From the NCBI GenBank assembly GCA_018400755.1, contig JAGYLU010000002.1:62001-126000 (forward strand): DNA of 64,000 nt. The letters run 5' to 3'. The notes under the pieces were generated by a model that worked only from the letters and a program-made list of their open reading frames with translations, ran no database searches and had not been told where the DNA came from. The position numbers were made by a program, and so were the translations under genes. Of the stretch, positions 26,575 to 36,444 are shown one piece after another; positions within the stretch are counted from its first letter, which is position 1; each line of letters begins with the position of its first letter. Source of the DNA: Acholeplasmataceae bacterium. Its GTDB lineage: Bacteria > Bacillota_I > Bacilli_A > Acholeplasmatales > Acholeplasmataceae.

Positions 26575-27663
26575 ATGACGTTTCGCATACTGGCAATCAA
26601 CCCAGGATCAACGAGTACCAAGATCGCTTTATATGACAATGATCAAGAGGTATTCAGGACAAACATCAGGCATGATGTGAAGACCTTATCAACGTTTAAG
26701 AAGATCATCGATCAGTTCGCTTACCGGTTAGATGCGGTCACCGATACCCTCAAAGAACACGGGATCAACCCATCATCACTTTGTGCTGTCGTCGGGCGGG
26801 GCGGGATGTTAAGGCCCATTGAAAGCGGCACCTATGGAGTCGATCAGGTGATGGTCAAAGATATGGAAGAGGCTGCCCGTGGCGAGCACGCTTCGAATCT
26901 TGGTGCAGTCATCGCGAAGCGGATGGCTGATGACATCGGGATCAAAGCCTTTATCGTTGACCCGGTCGCGGTGGATGAGATGGAGGATATCGCCCGCTAC
27001 ACGGGTATGCCAGAGATCAGACGGGTCTCGCTTTTTCATGCGCTCAATCAGAAAGCGATCGCATTGAAAGCGGCCAAAGACCTTGGTAAGGATTATCAGG
27101 ATCTAAACCTGATTATCGCCCATCTGGGCGGAGGAATCAGTGTTGGGGTCCATCATAAGGGACGTGTGATCGATGTCAACAACGCCCTTGACGGCGATGG
27201 ACCGATGTCGCCTGAGCGCAGTGGCACAGTGCCTTTGGGGCCCCTTTATAAAATGGTCTTCTCAGGTCGCTACACACTAGAGGAGATCAAGCGTAAGAAC
27301 TACGGTAACGGCGGGCTTGTTGCTTATTTGGGGACCAATGATGGCAGCCAGATCCGGAAAATGATTGATGAAGGCGATACGTTTGCCGCTTTCATCCAAG
27401 ACGTCATGTGCTATCAGATCGCCAAAGAGATTGGGGCAGCCGCGACGGTCTTGGAAGGGCAGGTCGATCGGATCGTTTTGACCGGAGGTCTTGCCTATGA
27501 TGGGCGGATCACTGATCATATCATAAGGCGGGTGGCGTTTATCAGCGATGTCATGACTTATCCTGGTGAGGATGAGATGGAAGCGCTCGTCTTAGGGGCA
27601 TTGAGAGTGCTTCAAGGCAAGGAACAAGCCAAAATTTATGGGCAGGTGTTAGAACATGATTAA
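26575..27663 (+). CDS. buk: Butyrate kinase
   Basis: The 362-residue acetokinase-superfamily protein has ILAINPGSTSTKIALYD, GRGGMLRPI, the catalytic region IIAHLGGGISVGVHHKGRVI, and DVNNALDGDGPMSPERSG, all typical of Buk. It makes ATP and butyrate from butyryl phosphate. AAGGAGG supports ATG 26575. The stop overlaps ptb by 8 bases. The order buk-ptb is the reverse of the common clostridial ptb-buk. Branched-chain acyl specificity is possible. Confidence 0.92.
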   Translation: MTFRILAINPGSTSTKIALYDNDQEVFRTNIRHDVKTLSTFKKIIDQFAYRLDAVTDTLKEHGINPSSLCAVVGRGGMLRPIESGTYGVDQVMVKDMEEAARGEHASNLGAVIAKRMADDIGIKAFIVDPVAVDEMEDIARYTGMPEIRRVSLFHALNQKAIALKAAKDLGKDYQDLNLIIAHLGGGISVGVHHKGRVIDVNNALDGDGPMSPERSGTVPLGPLYKMVFSGRYTLEEIKRKNYGNGGLVAYLGTNDGSQIRKMIDEGDTFAAFIQDVMCYQIAKEIGAAATVLEGQVDRIVLTGGLAYDGRITDHIIRRVAFISDVMTYPGEDEMEALVLGALRVLQGKEQAKIYGQVLEHD

Positions 27664-28555
27664 ATCCATGAATGATCTGATCAATGAAGCCAAAAAAGTG
27701 AAGAAAGCGACATTGGTCGTTGCTATGGCCAATGACAAACCTGTTTTGGAAGCGGTCAAGGCAGCCAAACAGGATGGTTTGGTCGACGTTGTTTTGGTCG
27801 GTCCCAAAACCGAACTTTGTGAGATGATGAATGATCTTGGTATGGCCCATGAGGACTATGTGGTTATTGATCAAAGTGATCCAGTCGCGGCTTGTCTGCA
27901 AGCGGTCAAACTGGTATCAACGAAGAAAAAGCATTTTCTGATGAAAGGACTTGTTGATACATCAGTGATCCTAAAGGCTGTCTTGGACAAAGATATCGGG
28001 CTTCGAACGCCGAACCGATTGTCTCATGTCTCGGTCATGGAAGTTGCCGGGTATCATAAGTTTCTGTTGATGACCGATGGGGCGATGAACACCTATCCGG
28101 ACGTTGATACGAAGCAAGAAATCATTGAAAACAGCTTGTTGGTGACAAGAGCTCTAGGGATCACTCATCCCAATGTGGCGTGCATCGCTGCGGTAGAGAA
28201 GGTCAATCCGAAAATGCCTGCCACCTTGGACTGTCAAGCGCTTGTCGACCGTTACTTGAATGGTCGGATCAAGGGATGTGCCGTTGGTGGCCCATTTGGT
28301 TTGGACAATGCCATCAGCAAGGATGCGGCATTGCACAAAGGGATCCTTGATCCGATGGCCGGTGATATCGATGTCTTGTTGATGCCGCAAATTGAAGCCG
28401 GCAACGTGTTTTATAAGACCATGATGTTTCTCGCCAACGCGAAAAGCGCGAGTGTCATTGTCGGTGCCAAGAAACCGGTGGTCCTGACCAGCCGGGCGGA
28501 TACGAAAGACACAAAATATCAATCCATCGCCCTCGGAGCATTGATGGCTGACTGA
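27656..28555 (+). CDS. ptb: Phosphate butyryltransferase
   Basis: The 299-residue protein is of the phosphate acetyl/butyryltransferase family (LMKGLVDTSVILKAVLDKD, LLMTDGAMNTYPD, GGPFGLDNAISKDAA, LLMPQIEAGNVFYK). It exchanges CoA for phosphate on butyryl-CoA, feeding Buk for substrate-level ATP formation. The start overlaps the buk stop by 8 bases, with CAGGTG 7 bases before ATG 27656. It lies 29 bases before hutH, so acyl-phosphate ATP generation and histidine fermentation appear co-expressed. Confidence 0.92.
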   Translation: MIKSMNDLINEAKKVKKATLVVAMANDKPVLEAVKAAKQDGLVDVVLVGPKTELCEMMNDLGMAHEDYVVIDQSDPVAACLQAVKLVSTKKKHFLMKGLVDTSVILKAVLDKDIGLRTPNRLSHVSVMEVAGYHKFLLMTDGAMNTYPDVDTKQEIIENSLLVTRALGITHPNVACIAAVEKVNPKMPATLDCQALVDRYLNGRIKGCAVGGPFGLDNAISKDAALHKGILDPMAGDIDVLLMPQIEAGNVFYKTMMFLANAKSASVIVGAKKPVVLTSRADTKDTKYQSIALGALMAD

Positions 28556-28584
28556 CACACAACCAGATAAAAAAGGATGGGACT

Positions 28585-30105
28585 ATGATCACACTTGATG
28601 GAAACAGCATGACACTGAAGACGTTGATAGAGATTGCCTATGATCACCCGTTGGTCACGATCTCTGATGCGGCATTACAATCGGTCGAAGACGGCGCTAA
28701 CGTGGTCAGTGATATCCTTGAGACAGGACATCCTGTCTATGGCATCAATACCGGATTTGGACATCTCGCATCTGTTGCCATTGACCTATGTGATGTCAGA
28801 ACACTGCAGGTCAATCTTTTGAAGAGTCATGCATGTGGGACAGGAAAACCCCTTGACAAAGCCACTGTCAGGGCAATGATGGCACTCCGGATCAATGCCC
28901 TTTCGAAAGGCAGAAGCGGAATCAGGAAAAACACGCTTTTGCGTTTGCTGGACTTCTTGAATCAAGACATCATCCCAGTTGTCTTTGATCAGGGCAGTTT
29001 AGGTGCGAGTGGAGACCTTGTACCGCTTGCCCATATGGCACTACCGTTGATCGGATGTGGTGAGGTTTTCCACAAGGAAAAACGGATGCCGGCAAGAGAA
29101 GCGCTCATTAAGACAAAGATCGATCCGGACTATGTGCTTTATGCCAAGGAAGGATTGGCCCTGATCAACGGGACCCAAGCGATGGGCGCGATTGGTGCGC
29201 TTGCCCTTCATGACGCGATGAGGCTCTATCATCTTTCGAATCTGTCCTATGCGCTTACGATGGAAGCCCTTGAAGGGATCAGTGATGCCTTAGACATCAG
29301 GGTCCATGAGACACGTGGTCATCATGGCCAACGTCTGGCAGCTGAAGAAATGGCATTCTATCTTTCTTCCAGCAAACACTTGAAAAAACCTGATCGAAAG
29401 CGGGTGCAGGATGCTTACAGCTTACGCTGTGCGCCTCAGGTCCATGGCGCATCTTTGGGGGTTTTTCATCATGTTGAAGAGGTTCTTCAGACAGAAATGA
29501 ATGCTGTCACCGACAATCCGTTGGTCTTTGTCGAGGATCAAAGTGCCATCTCAGCTGGTAATTTCCATGGTCAACCACTTGCTTTGTCATTTGACTACAT
29601 GGCGATGGCGGTCAGTGAACTTGCCAATATCAGTGAACGACGGATTGAACGTCTCGTCAACCCACAACTCTCTAATGGGTTACCGGCTTTTCTTACCCCT
29701 CATCCCGGGTTGAACTCCGGATTCATGATTGTGCAGTACGCGGCCGCATCCATTGTCAATCAGAACAAGACATTCGCTTATCCTGCCTCTGTGGATTCCA
29801 TTCCCTCATCCGCCAATCAGGAAGACCATGTATCCATGGGATTCAATGCGGCAACCAAAGTCAGGATGATCATTGATAACAGTTTCAAAGTCATTGCCAT
29901 GGAACTTCTTTCTGCGGCCCAAGCCCTCGAGTTTAGGGGGATCACCGGCTTGGGTAAGGTGACTGAAACACTCTATCACCGCATTCGAAAAGATATTCCT
30001 GTGGTCAATAACGATACGGAAATGCATATTCTGATCCAAGCGATGGAAAAACGTCTCTGTCAAGGTGACTTCGACGATCTCTTCTTGGACAATCAAAAAA
30101 CATAG
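28585..30105 (+). CDS. hutH: Histidine ammonia-lyase
   Basis: The first enzyme of histidine degradation makes urocanate and ammonia. The 506-residue protein contains the MIO cofactor triad Ala-Ser-Gly in GSLGASGDLVPLAHM, YGINTGFGHL near the N-terminus, LINGTQAMGA, and QDAYSLRCAPQVHG. Length matches the family. AAAGGATG precedes the start. Confidence 0.98.
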   Translation: MITLDGNSMTLKTLIEIAYDHPLVTISDAALQSVEDGANVVSDILETGHPVYGINTGFGHLASVAIDLCDVRTLQVNLLKSHACGTGKPLDKATVRAMMALRINALSKGRSGIRKNTLLRLLDFLNQDIIPVVFDQGSLGASGDLVPLAHMALPLIGCGEVFHKEKRMPAREALIKTKIDPDYVLYAKEGLALINGTQAMGAIGALALHDAMRLYHLSNLSYALTMEALEGISDALDIRVHETRGHHGQRLAAEEMAFYLSSSKHLKKPDRKRVQDAYSLRCAPQVHGASLGVFHHVEEVLQTEMNAVTDNPLVFVEDQSAISAGNFHGQPLALSFDYMAMAVSELANISERRIERLVNPQLSNGLPAFLTPHPGLNSGFMIVQYAAASIVNQNKTFAYPASVDSIPSSANQEDHVSMGFNAATKVRMIIDNSFKVIAMELLSAAQALEFRGITGLGKVTETLYHRIRKDIPVVNNDTEMHILIQAMEKRLCQGDFDDLFLDNQKT

Positions 30106-30118
30106 GAGGCGTCATCAT

Positions 30119-31282
30119 ATGTTGACGACTGAAAAACTCAAACGCATCCTTCTTATTGTCTCAATCATCACCATCACCATTTTGGGGCTCTATCTCACCA
30201 AATTGTTTGCTGATCAGGTTCTTTCGCGCTTTATCAGCGCGGCGAAAGCGGTCATCATTCCATTTGCCATCGCCTTCTTTCTATCGTTTTTGATTGGACC
30301 TTTGGCCAAATGGATGGAGGCGCGTTTGAAAATCAAACGGTCTCTCGCCATTCCCCTAGCCATTGCCATTGGTGTCACAGGATTGCTTCTGATCATCACT
30401 GTCTCGGTCGCATTCCTGGTCTCGGAGATGACCTCGATCATCCGTAGTTCCTTGAATGCCATTTCCGATCAAGGGGTGATGGACCTCATCAATGCCGCCC
30501 TTCAACAGTTTGAGAGCCAGTTTGCAGACGTCGATATGGACCAGATTGTGAGTGCCATCAATGGAAGCGGTCTGTCGTTGTCCGTGCTTGCAGGTATTCT
30601 CTCACAATCCATTGTCTTTATCATGGTTCTTTTCCAATCCTTGTTCTCAGCCTTCTTCACGGTACTCTTGACACCAGTGTTCCTCTATTATCTCGTGAAG
30701 GAAAAGTCAACCATTTTCAATGAGATCTCAATGCTTGCCCCAACGAAGATCAGGGTCCATGTTGTCGAGCTTGGCCGCCGTGGCAATGATGTGATTGGCC
30801 ATTATTTCAAAGGCCAAGGGGTGATGATGACCTTGATTTTTGTGTTTTTCGCCGTCACACTGACCATATTGAGTTTCTTTATCCCCAATTTCACGGTCTT
30901 TCATGCCTTGTTGTTCGCCTTGTTGATGGGGTTATTCGCGATTGTGCCCTATGTCGGGGCTTGGATTGGCTTGGCTTTGCCCGTGCTGTTCTTGTTTTCA
31001 AACCGACTTGATGCCATCGATGTTGGTCAGGATGGACGGATCTTTGTGATCGCCATCATCATTGTCGTGATTCTCCAGATTGTCGAACAAGTCATTGAAA
31101 GCAGTATCGTCTCACCGATGGTGATGGGCAAAGAAGTCAAAATTCATCCCCTTGCCGTTTTGTCCGCATTCATTTTCTTCGGGGGTTTGTTCGGCTTTGT
31201 CGGTGTGCTTCTAGCGGTGCCCATGGCGGGGATGACCAAAGCGATCATCAGTTATTTGTTTGAACTGAAAGACAAACGATAA
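30119..31282 (+). CDS. AI-2E family transporter
   Basis: The 387-residue polytopic protein has the family layout: two N-terminal helices, a soluble stretch (about residues 110-180), then five or six helices ending in a conserved part (ALLMGLFAIVPYVGAWIG, VEQVIESSIVSPMVMG, IHPLAVLSAFIFFGGLFGFV). Members of PF01594 include Na+/H+ antiporters and exporters; none is assigned by sequence alone. Its place between hutH and hutU suggests transport tied to histidine use, such as uptake of substrate, export of product, or ion balance, but this is inference. AGGAGG sets ATG 30119. Confidence 0.88.
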   Translation: MLTTEKLKRILLIVSIITITILGLYLTKLFADQVLSRFISAAKAVIIPFAIAFFLSFLIGPLAKWMEARLKIKRSLAIPLAIAIGVTGLLLIITVSVAFLVSEMTSIIRSSLNAISDQGVMDLINAALQQFESQFADVDMDQIVSAINGSGLSLSVLAGILSQSIVFIMVLFQSLFSAFFTVLLTPVFLYYLVKEKSTIFNEISMLAPTKIRVHVVELGRRGNDVIGHYFKGQGVMMTLIFVFFAVTLTILSFFIPNFTVFHALLFALLMGLFAIVPYVGAWIGLALPVLFLFSNRLDAIDVGQDGRIFVIAIIIVVILQIVEQVIESSIVSPMVMGKEVKIHPLAVLSAFIFFGGLFGFVGVLLAVPMAGMTKAIISYLFELKDKR

Positions 31283-31311
31283 CCATCCATTGTTCATGAA
31301 AGGGTGATTCT

Positions 31312-33330
31312 ATGACACATATCAAAACACTTAAAGATCTGATGACCAGGATCCCCGATCCTTGTGTGTTTGATCCCGGGATCAGGCGGGCCCCCAAAAG
31401 GTCCGTCAACCTTTCGCCAGAAGACCAGGCACTTGCTCTTAGAAATGCGCTCAGATACATTCCAAAGGCGTGGCATGAGACACTCGCTCCGGAATTTTTG
31501 GCCGAACTTTTGACACGGGGTCGGATCTATGGGTATCGCTTCAGGCCCAAAGAACGGATGAGAGGGAAACCGTTGGATGCGTACCAAGGACGAACGCTGG
31601 AAGGGAAAGCCTTCCAAGTGATGATTGATAACAATCTTGATCCCGAAGTGGCCTTGTATCCTTATGAACTCGTCACCTATGGCGAGACCGGACAAGTGTG
31701 CCAGAACTGGATGCAATACCGTTTGATCAAGGCATACCTCGAAGACATGACACATCACCAGACCTTGGTTGTGATGTCAGGTCATCCACTCGGCCTTTTT
31801 GCATCCGATCCGTCCTCGCCGAGGGTGATCATCACCAATGGTCTGATGGTCGGATTCGCAGATGATCAGGACCATTTCAACCGTGCCGCGGCCATTGGTG
31901 TCGCCAACTATGGCCAGATGACGGCTGGTGGTTGGATGTACATCGGCCCTCAAGGCATTGTCCATGGCACGTATTCGACATTGCTTAATGCCGGTCGCTT
32001 GAAACTTGGTCTTGGAAACGAGAAGAACCTTCAAGGCAAACTGTTCGTCTCTTCCGGACTTGGTGGTATGAGTGGTGCCCAAGGGAAAGCCATCACCATC
32101 GCTGGTGGGGTTGGCATCATCTGTGAGGTCGACCGATCACGGATTGAGACCAGGAAACAACAAGGCTGGGTGTCGTGGGTCACAGATGATGCCAAGGCGG
32201 CATTTGCCCGCGCCAAAGAAGCCCAAAAGGCCTTTGAGGCGATGGCCATTGCCTATCACGGCAATGTGGTTGATTTACTTGAGTATGCTGTCGACCATCA
32301 TATCGAGATTGATCTTCTTTCTGACCAAACCAGTTGTCACGCCGTCTATGATGGCGGATACACCCCAGTCGGTCTTTCATTCGAAGAGCGCACCGCGCTT
32401 TTGGAACATGACAAGGACCGGTTCAAGAGGTGTGTCGATGACAGTCTCAAGAGACATTACCTAGCCATCAAGACCTTGTCTCAAAGACACACATACTTCT
32501 TTGATTACGGGAACAGTTTCCTGAAAGCCTTATACGACTCCGGCATCAAGGAGATTTGTCAAAACGGTATCAATGACAGTGATGGGTTTGTTTTTCAGTC
32601 ATATGTTGAAGATATCATGGGTCCGATCCTCTTTGATTATGGATACGGTCCTTTCAGATGGGTCTGTCTTTCAGGGAAAGAAGACGATCTGAAGGAAACC
32701 GATCGGATTGCCTTGATGACCATTGACAAAGACCGACGGTTCCAGGATCTTGACAACTGGCTATGGATCAAACATGCCGAAGAGAACAAACTCGTGGTTG
32801 GGACCAAAGCCAGGATTCTCTATTCGGATGCCAAAGGTCGGATGGACATCGCTTTGGCGTTCAACAAACGGATCCGGGAGGGCAAACTTGGCCCAATCAT
32901 GCTCGGCCGGGATCATCACGATACCGGTGGCACCGACAGCCCGTTTCGGGAAACCGCCAACATCCGTGATGGGTCCAACATCATGGCGGACATGGCGACG
33001 CAGGTCGCTCTTGGAAATGCGTCTAGGGGAATGAGTTTGGTCGCCCTTCACAATGGGGGTGGTGTCGGTATCGGGAAAGCCATCAATGGTGGATATGGGA
33101 TGGTCCTAGATGGGTCTCTAGAAGTCGATCATCGCTTGCAGCAAGCGATGACCTTTGATGTCATGGCAGGGGTTGCCAGAAGAGCGTGGGCAACCAATCC
33201 TCATGCCATGGAGACCGCAATCCTGTTCAATCACGAGAAAGAAGATGCCCATGTCACAATTCCCGAAGTGGCAGATGACGCGCTCATCAGCCGGGCTTTG
33301 AGAGAGACCGAGAAGAAAGGAGCATCATGA
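31312..33330 (+). CDS. hutU: Urocanate hydratase
   Basis: The second step of histidine degradation converts urocanate to imidazolonepropionate with tightly bound NAD+. The 672-residue protein is the long form, larger than the roughly 550-residue Bacillus enzyme. It shows QNWMQYRLIKAYLEDM, MVGFADDQDHFNRAAAIGVA, TAGGWMYIGPQGIVHGTY, SSGLGGMSGAQGKA and the HALF-like DQTSCHA region. The stop overlaps ftcD by 4 bases. Confidence 0.97.
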   Translation: MTHIKTLKDLMTRIPDPCVFDPGIRRAPKRSVNLSPEDQALALRNALRYIPKAWHETLAPEFLAELLTRGRIYGYRFRPKERMRGKPLDAYQGRTLEGKAFQVMIDNNLDPEVALYPYELVTYGETGQVCQNWMQYRLIKAYLEDMTHHQTLVVMSGHPLGLFASDPSSPRVIITNGLMVGFADDQDHFNRAAAIGVANYGQMTAGGWMYIGPQGIVHGTYSTLLNAGRLKLGLGNEKNLQGKLFVSSGLGGMSGAQGKAITIAGGVGIICEVDRSRIETRKQQGWVSWVTDDAKAAFARAKEAQKAFEAMAIAYHGNVVDLLEYAVDHHIEIDLLSDQTSCHAVYDGGYTPVGLSFEERTALLEHDKDRFKRCVDDSLKRHYLAIKTLSQRHTYFFDYGNSFLKALYDSGIKEICQNGINDSDGFVFQSYVEDIMGPILFDYGYGPFRWVCLSGKEDDLKETDRIALMTIDKDRRFQDLDNWLWIKHAEENKLVVGTKARILYSDAKGRMDIALAFNKRIREGKLGPIMLGRDHHDTGGTDSPFRETANIRDGSNIMADMATQVALGNASRGMSLVALHNGGGVGIGKAINGGYGMVLDGSLEVDHRLQQAMTFDVMAGVARRAWATNPHAMETAILFNHEKEDAHVTIPEVADDALISRALRETEKKGAS

Positions 33331-34292
33331 TGAAACAAATCGTCCAATGTGTGCCAAACATATCAGAAGGCCGTGATGAGAGCATCATTCATGCAATTAC
33401 CGAACCACTCAAAGAACAAAAGGGGTTCAAACTGGTCTCTGTTGAGGCAGATCCGAATTACAATCGCAGTGTGATCACTTTGATTGGTGATCCCAAAGCG
33501 ATGGAAGAACCGCTGGTCCGTTTTTTTGGGAAAGCGCTTGAACTGATCGATATGAGGACACATCAGGGTGAACACCCCCGAATGGGCGCTGTCGATGTCC
33601 TTCCCATCATCCCGATTGCCGGTGTGACCACGGATGAGGCGGTTGCCATGGCCAAAGCGTTGGCAGAAAAAGTCAGTCAGACATACCAGCTGCCAATCTA
33701 TCTCTATGCCTTGGCAGCGACAACTGAGGACAGGGTCAATCTCCCAACCATTAGAAAAGGTGAGTTCGAAGGTCTCAAAGAAAAAATGAAAGATCCTGTG
33801 TGGGTTCCGGATGTTGGACCAAATAAGCCTCATGAGACATTTGGTGCGTGTGCCATCGGCGCTCGCAACCCGTTGTTGGCATATAACATCAACCTCATGA
33901 CCAATCAGATCAAGGTTGCCAAAGCGATTGCCAGAACGATCAGAAAATCAAGTGGTGGATTCCAGTATGTTCAAGCGGGTCCGGCGATGATTGAAGAGAC
34001 AGATTCTGTTCAGGTCACGATGAATATTCTAGACCACTCCAAAAATCCGATTTACCGAGTGCTTGAGATGGTCAAGATGGAAGCCAGACGGTATCATGTC
34101 GACATCCCTTCAAGTGAGATCATCGGTCTGGTTCCAAGGAGCGCTTTGCTTGAGAGCATCAAATATTATCAAGCGTGTGCCGATGAGCCCCATGACAAAG
34201 ACATCGATCTTGAAAGGCTTGCTCGGTTGGCCGTCGACAAACTGGGGCTGACGGCGTTTGACCACACGAAGATCATCGAGTGGCACATATGA
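33327..34292 (+). CDS. ftcD: Glutamate formimidoyltransferase
   Basis: The enzyme moves the formimino group of N-formimino-glutamate to tetrahydrofolate, releasing glutamate. The 321-residue protein corresponds to the transferase half only (QCVPNISEGRD, HQGEHPRMGAVDVLPIIP, YNINLMTNQIKVAKAIA). The cyclodeaminase half is a separate gene, fchA, in the same operon. Overlaps of 4 bases on both sides point to tight translational coupling. Confidence 0.97.
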   Translation: MMKQIVQCVPNISEGRDESIIHAITEPLKEQKGFKLVSVEADPNYNRSVITLIGDPKAMEEPLVRFFGKALELIDMRTHQGEHPRMGAVDVLPIIPIAGVTTDEAVAMAKALAEKVSQTYQLPIYLYALAATTEDRVNLPTIRKGEFEGLKEKMKDPVWVPDVGPNKPHETFGACAIGARNPLLAYNINLMTNQIKVAKAIARTIRKSSGGFQYVQAGPAMIEETDSVQVTMNILDHSKNPIYRVLEMVKMEARRYHVDIPSSEIIGLVPRSALLESIKYYQACADEPHDKDIDLERLARLAVDKLGLTAFDHTKIIEWHI

Positions 34293-35575
34293 AAGCCAGA
34301 CATGAACACGCCGATGTCTTGATCAGAAACATCAAAACCCTTTATACGAACCAGCAATGTCCGCCCCTCAGAGGCAAGACCTTGGGAACCCTTGTTTCCA
34401 TTGATGAGGCATGGATTGCGGTCAAAGATGGGAAAATCATGGCGTTTGGAAACGATGACCACGTCCCATACTGTGATGAACAGACCATCTTCTTTGATGC
34501 TGAACAGACGATTGTCACCCCCGGATTCATTGATTCCCACACCCATTTGGTGCATGGCGGATCAAGAGAAGCGGAGTTTGAAGCGCTCGTTCATGGGGTT
34601 CCTTACCTAGAGATTCTAAGACAAGGTGGCGGGATCCATCAGACCGTGAAAGACACCAGAAGGGCATCGTTTGATGATCTCTACATCCAAGCCAAGACGT
34701 CACTTGATGTCATGCTATCTTATGGGGTCACAACCATTGAGGCGAAAAGCGGTTATGGGTTAGACATCGAAAACGAACGCAAACAGTTGCTGGTGGCCGA
34801 GGCATTGAACCGGGATCACCCGATGACGATTGTCTCCACATACATGGGAGCGCATGCGATACCACCTGAACACCAGGGCAATCCCGAGGCATATGTCAAA
34901 GAGATCATCAAAGATCTCAGTGTGATCAAGGATGAGGGGCTTGCCACATCGGTCGATGTCTTTTGTGAGGAAGGGGTCTTCACCCTTGAGCAAACGGAAC
35001 GGATCTTGAAGGCGTCGAGTGAACTAGGGTTCATGAGACGACTTCACGCTGATGAGATCAAGCCTTTGGGTGGCGCCGGACTAGGTGTACGCTTAGGAGC
35101 GAGGAGTGTGGACCATCTCTTGGCGATCTCGGATGAGGACATCAAACGTCTCTCTGAAAGCGACACGGTCGCGAACTTGTTGCCGGGGACCGCTTTCTAT
35201 CTTGGTAAAACGTACGCGCGCGCACGTGAGATGATTGATGCCGGTGTTGCCGTCTCTGTCTCAGGCGATTACAATCCAGGCAGTTCACCAACCGAGAATT
35301 TTCAGTTCATCATGCAACTTGCGGCTTCAAAAATGCGCATGACCCCAGAAGAAATCATCAATGCGGTGACTGTGAACGCCGCTTATCATCTAGGACTTTC
35401 GGACAGCGTGGGATCGATTGCCATCGGCAAGCGTGCCGATCTGGTGATGCTCGATGTCCCAAATTTGAGTTATGTCTTTTACCATTATGGGATCAACCAT
35501 GTCAAACATGTGATGAAAGATGGTATTATGGTGATCTCAAATAAAAATCAAAGGAGGAGCCAACATGGAACTTGA
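34289..35575 (+). CDS. hutI: Imidazolonepropionase
   Basis: The third step of histidine degradation opens the imidazolone ring to formimino-glutamate. The 428-residue amidohydrolase has the metal site FIDSHTHLVHGGSREAEFE, TTIEAKSGYGLD, RLHADEIKPLGGAGL, SVDHLL, and SGDYNPGSSP. ATG 34289 overlaps the ftcD stop (ATGA); GTG 34280 is also open. The end overlaps fchA by 11 bases. Confidence 0.97.
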   Translation: MKARHEHADVLIRNIKTLYTNQQCPPLRGKTLGTLVSIDEAWIAVKDGKIMAFGNDDHVPYCDEQTIFFDAEQTIVTPGFIDSHTHLVHGGSREAEFEALVHGVPYLEILRQGGGIHQTVKDTRRASFDDLYIQAKTSLDVMLSYGVTTIEAKSGYGLDIENERKQLLVAEALNRDHPMTIVSTYMGAHAIPPEHQGNPEAYVKEIIKDLSVIKDEGLATSVDVFCEEGVFTLEQTERILKASSELGFMRRLHADEIKPLGGAGLGVRLGARSVDHLLAISDEDIKRLSESDTVANLLPGTAFYLGKTYARAREMIDAGVAVSVSGDYNPGSSPTENFQFIMQLAASKMRMTPEEIINAVTVNAAYHLGLSDSVGSIAIGKRADLVMLDVPNLSYVFYHYGINHVKHVMKDGIMVISNKNQRRSQHGT

Positions 35576-36194
35576 AGGACTCAGACGATTCATCAATGAC
35601 GTTGATTCTAACCAACCGGCACCAGGAGGTGGTTCGGTCGCTGCCCTCTCGGGTGCGCTTGGCGCATCCCTTGTCCGTATGGTCGGTCAGTTGACCGTCA
35701 CGAAAAAGAAGTATCAGACTCACGACCCCTTGGATCGCGCTGATTTTGAGAAAGCGATCGATGTCATGGGGAGACTCAAAGAACGATTCATGAATGCCAT
35801 TGAAGAGGATACCGAGGCATTTGAGGCCGTGATGGAAGCCTATCGGCTACCCAAATCGACCGATATGGAGATACTGATCAGGAAAAAGTCGATTGAAAAG
35901 GCATCGATTCGGGCCATCCATGTCCCATTGACGGTTGCCAATGACGCGCTTGAAGCACTCGGACATCTAGAGGTCTGTATCAAGTGCGGCAATCCGCGGA
36001 CCATGTCTGATCTGGGCGTCGGACTCTTGATGTTCAACGCCGCACTCGAAGGCGCGCTCTTCAATGTCAAGATCAACCTGCCCGATATCGACGAGATCAG
36101 ACGGGGATCCTATGAGACCAATGTCAAGGAGATCAAGGCAAGGGCAAAAGAGCTGACTGATCCTTTGAAGGAGAAACTTGAGTCTCTGATTTAA
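35565..36194 (+). CDS. fchA: Formiminotetrahydrofolate cyclodeaminase
   Basis: The 209-residue helical protein begins with QPAPGGGSVAALSGALGASL, typical of the FTCD_C family, and later has the family-like CIKCGNPRTMSDLGVG. It turns formimino-THF into methenyl-THF and ammonia. The resulting one-carbon unit can be recovered as ATP if formyl-THF ligase is present; that gene is not in this window. AAAGGAGG lies within the end of hutI. A strong terminator follows. Confidence 0.96.
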   Translation: MELEGLRRFINDVDSNQPAPGGGSVAALSGALGASLVRMVGQLTVTKKKYQTHDPLDRADFEKAIDVMGRLKERFMNAIEEDTEAFEAVMEAYRLPKSTDMEILIRKKSIEKASIRAIHVPLTVANDALEALGHLEVCIKCGNPRTMSDLGVGLLMFNAALEGALFNVKINLPDIDEIRRGSYETNVKEIKARAKELTDPLKEKLESLI

Positions 36195-36227
36195 CATGTT
36201 CAAAGTCAATTTCAATATCTGATGACC

Positions 36228-36256
36228 AAGGATGCGGTGATGTCGCATCCTTTTTT
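36228..36256 (+). terminator. Intrinsic terminator of the hut operon
   Basis: AAGGATGCG (36228-36236) and CGCATCCTT (36244-36252) form a 9-bp stem ending in a T-run. Confidence 0.92.
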
Positions 36257-36444
36257 CATGTCATTGGTGTTCTTTTGACAGATGAAAACGAAAAACAGAG
36301 CCATCTCCACCATACTTTTTTAGAGCACATGCCAGGAAAATCCCATATATTGATAAATAAATAGCAATAATTATCATTTATTGAAGGGGAAATCAATAAA
36401 ATTAATATTCAAATCAATAAAATTAATTTTTTTCAAAAAAATCC
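36257..36444. other. AT-rich upstream region of the peptide operon
   Basis: There is no gene in this stretch between the hut terminator and the next promoter. It is much more AT-rich than the surrounding coding DNA. It holds a loose dyad around 36350-36382 and the two 17-bp direct repeats annotated separately. It is probably a regulatory region. Confidence 0.6.
36390..36427 (+). repeat. Two 17-bp direct repeats upstream of the peptide promoter
   Basis: AAATCAATAAAATTAAT occurs at 36390-36406 and again at 36411-36427, 21 bp apart start to start, which is two helical turns. A partial third copy (AAATCAATCAAATAA) lies at 36491-36505, downstream of the promoter. The spacing suits cooperative binding by a regulator or an UP-like element; the binder is unknown. 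Confidence 0.7.

Noticed and set aside
36361-36382. Fur/PerR-type box near the peptide promoter
   Set aside because: One half resembles ATTATCA but the dyad is weak and the region is generally AT-rich.
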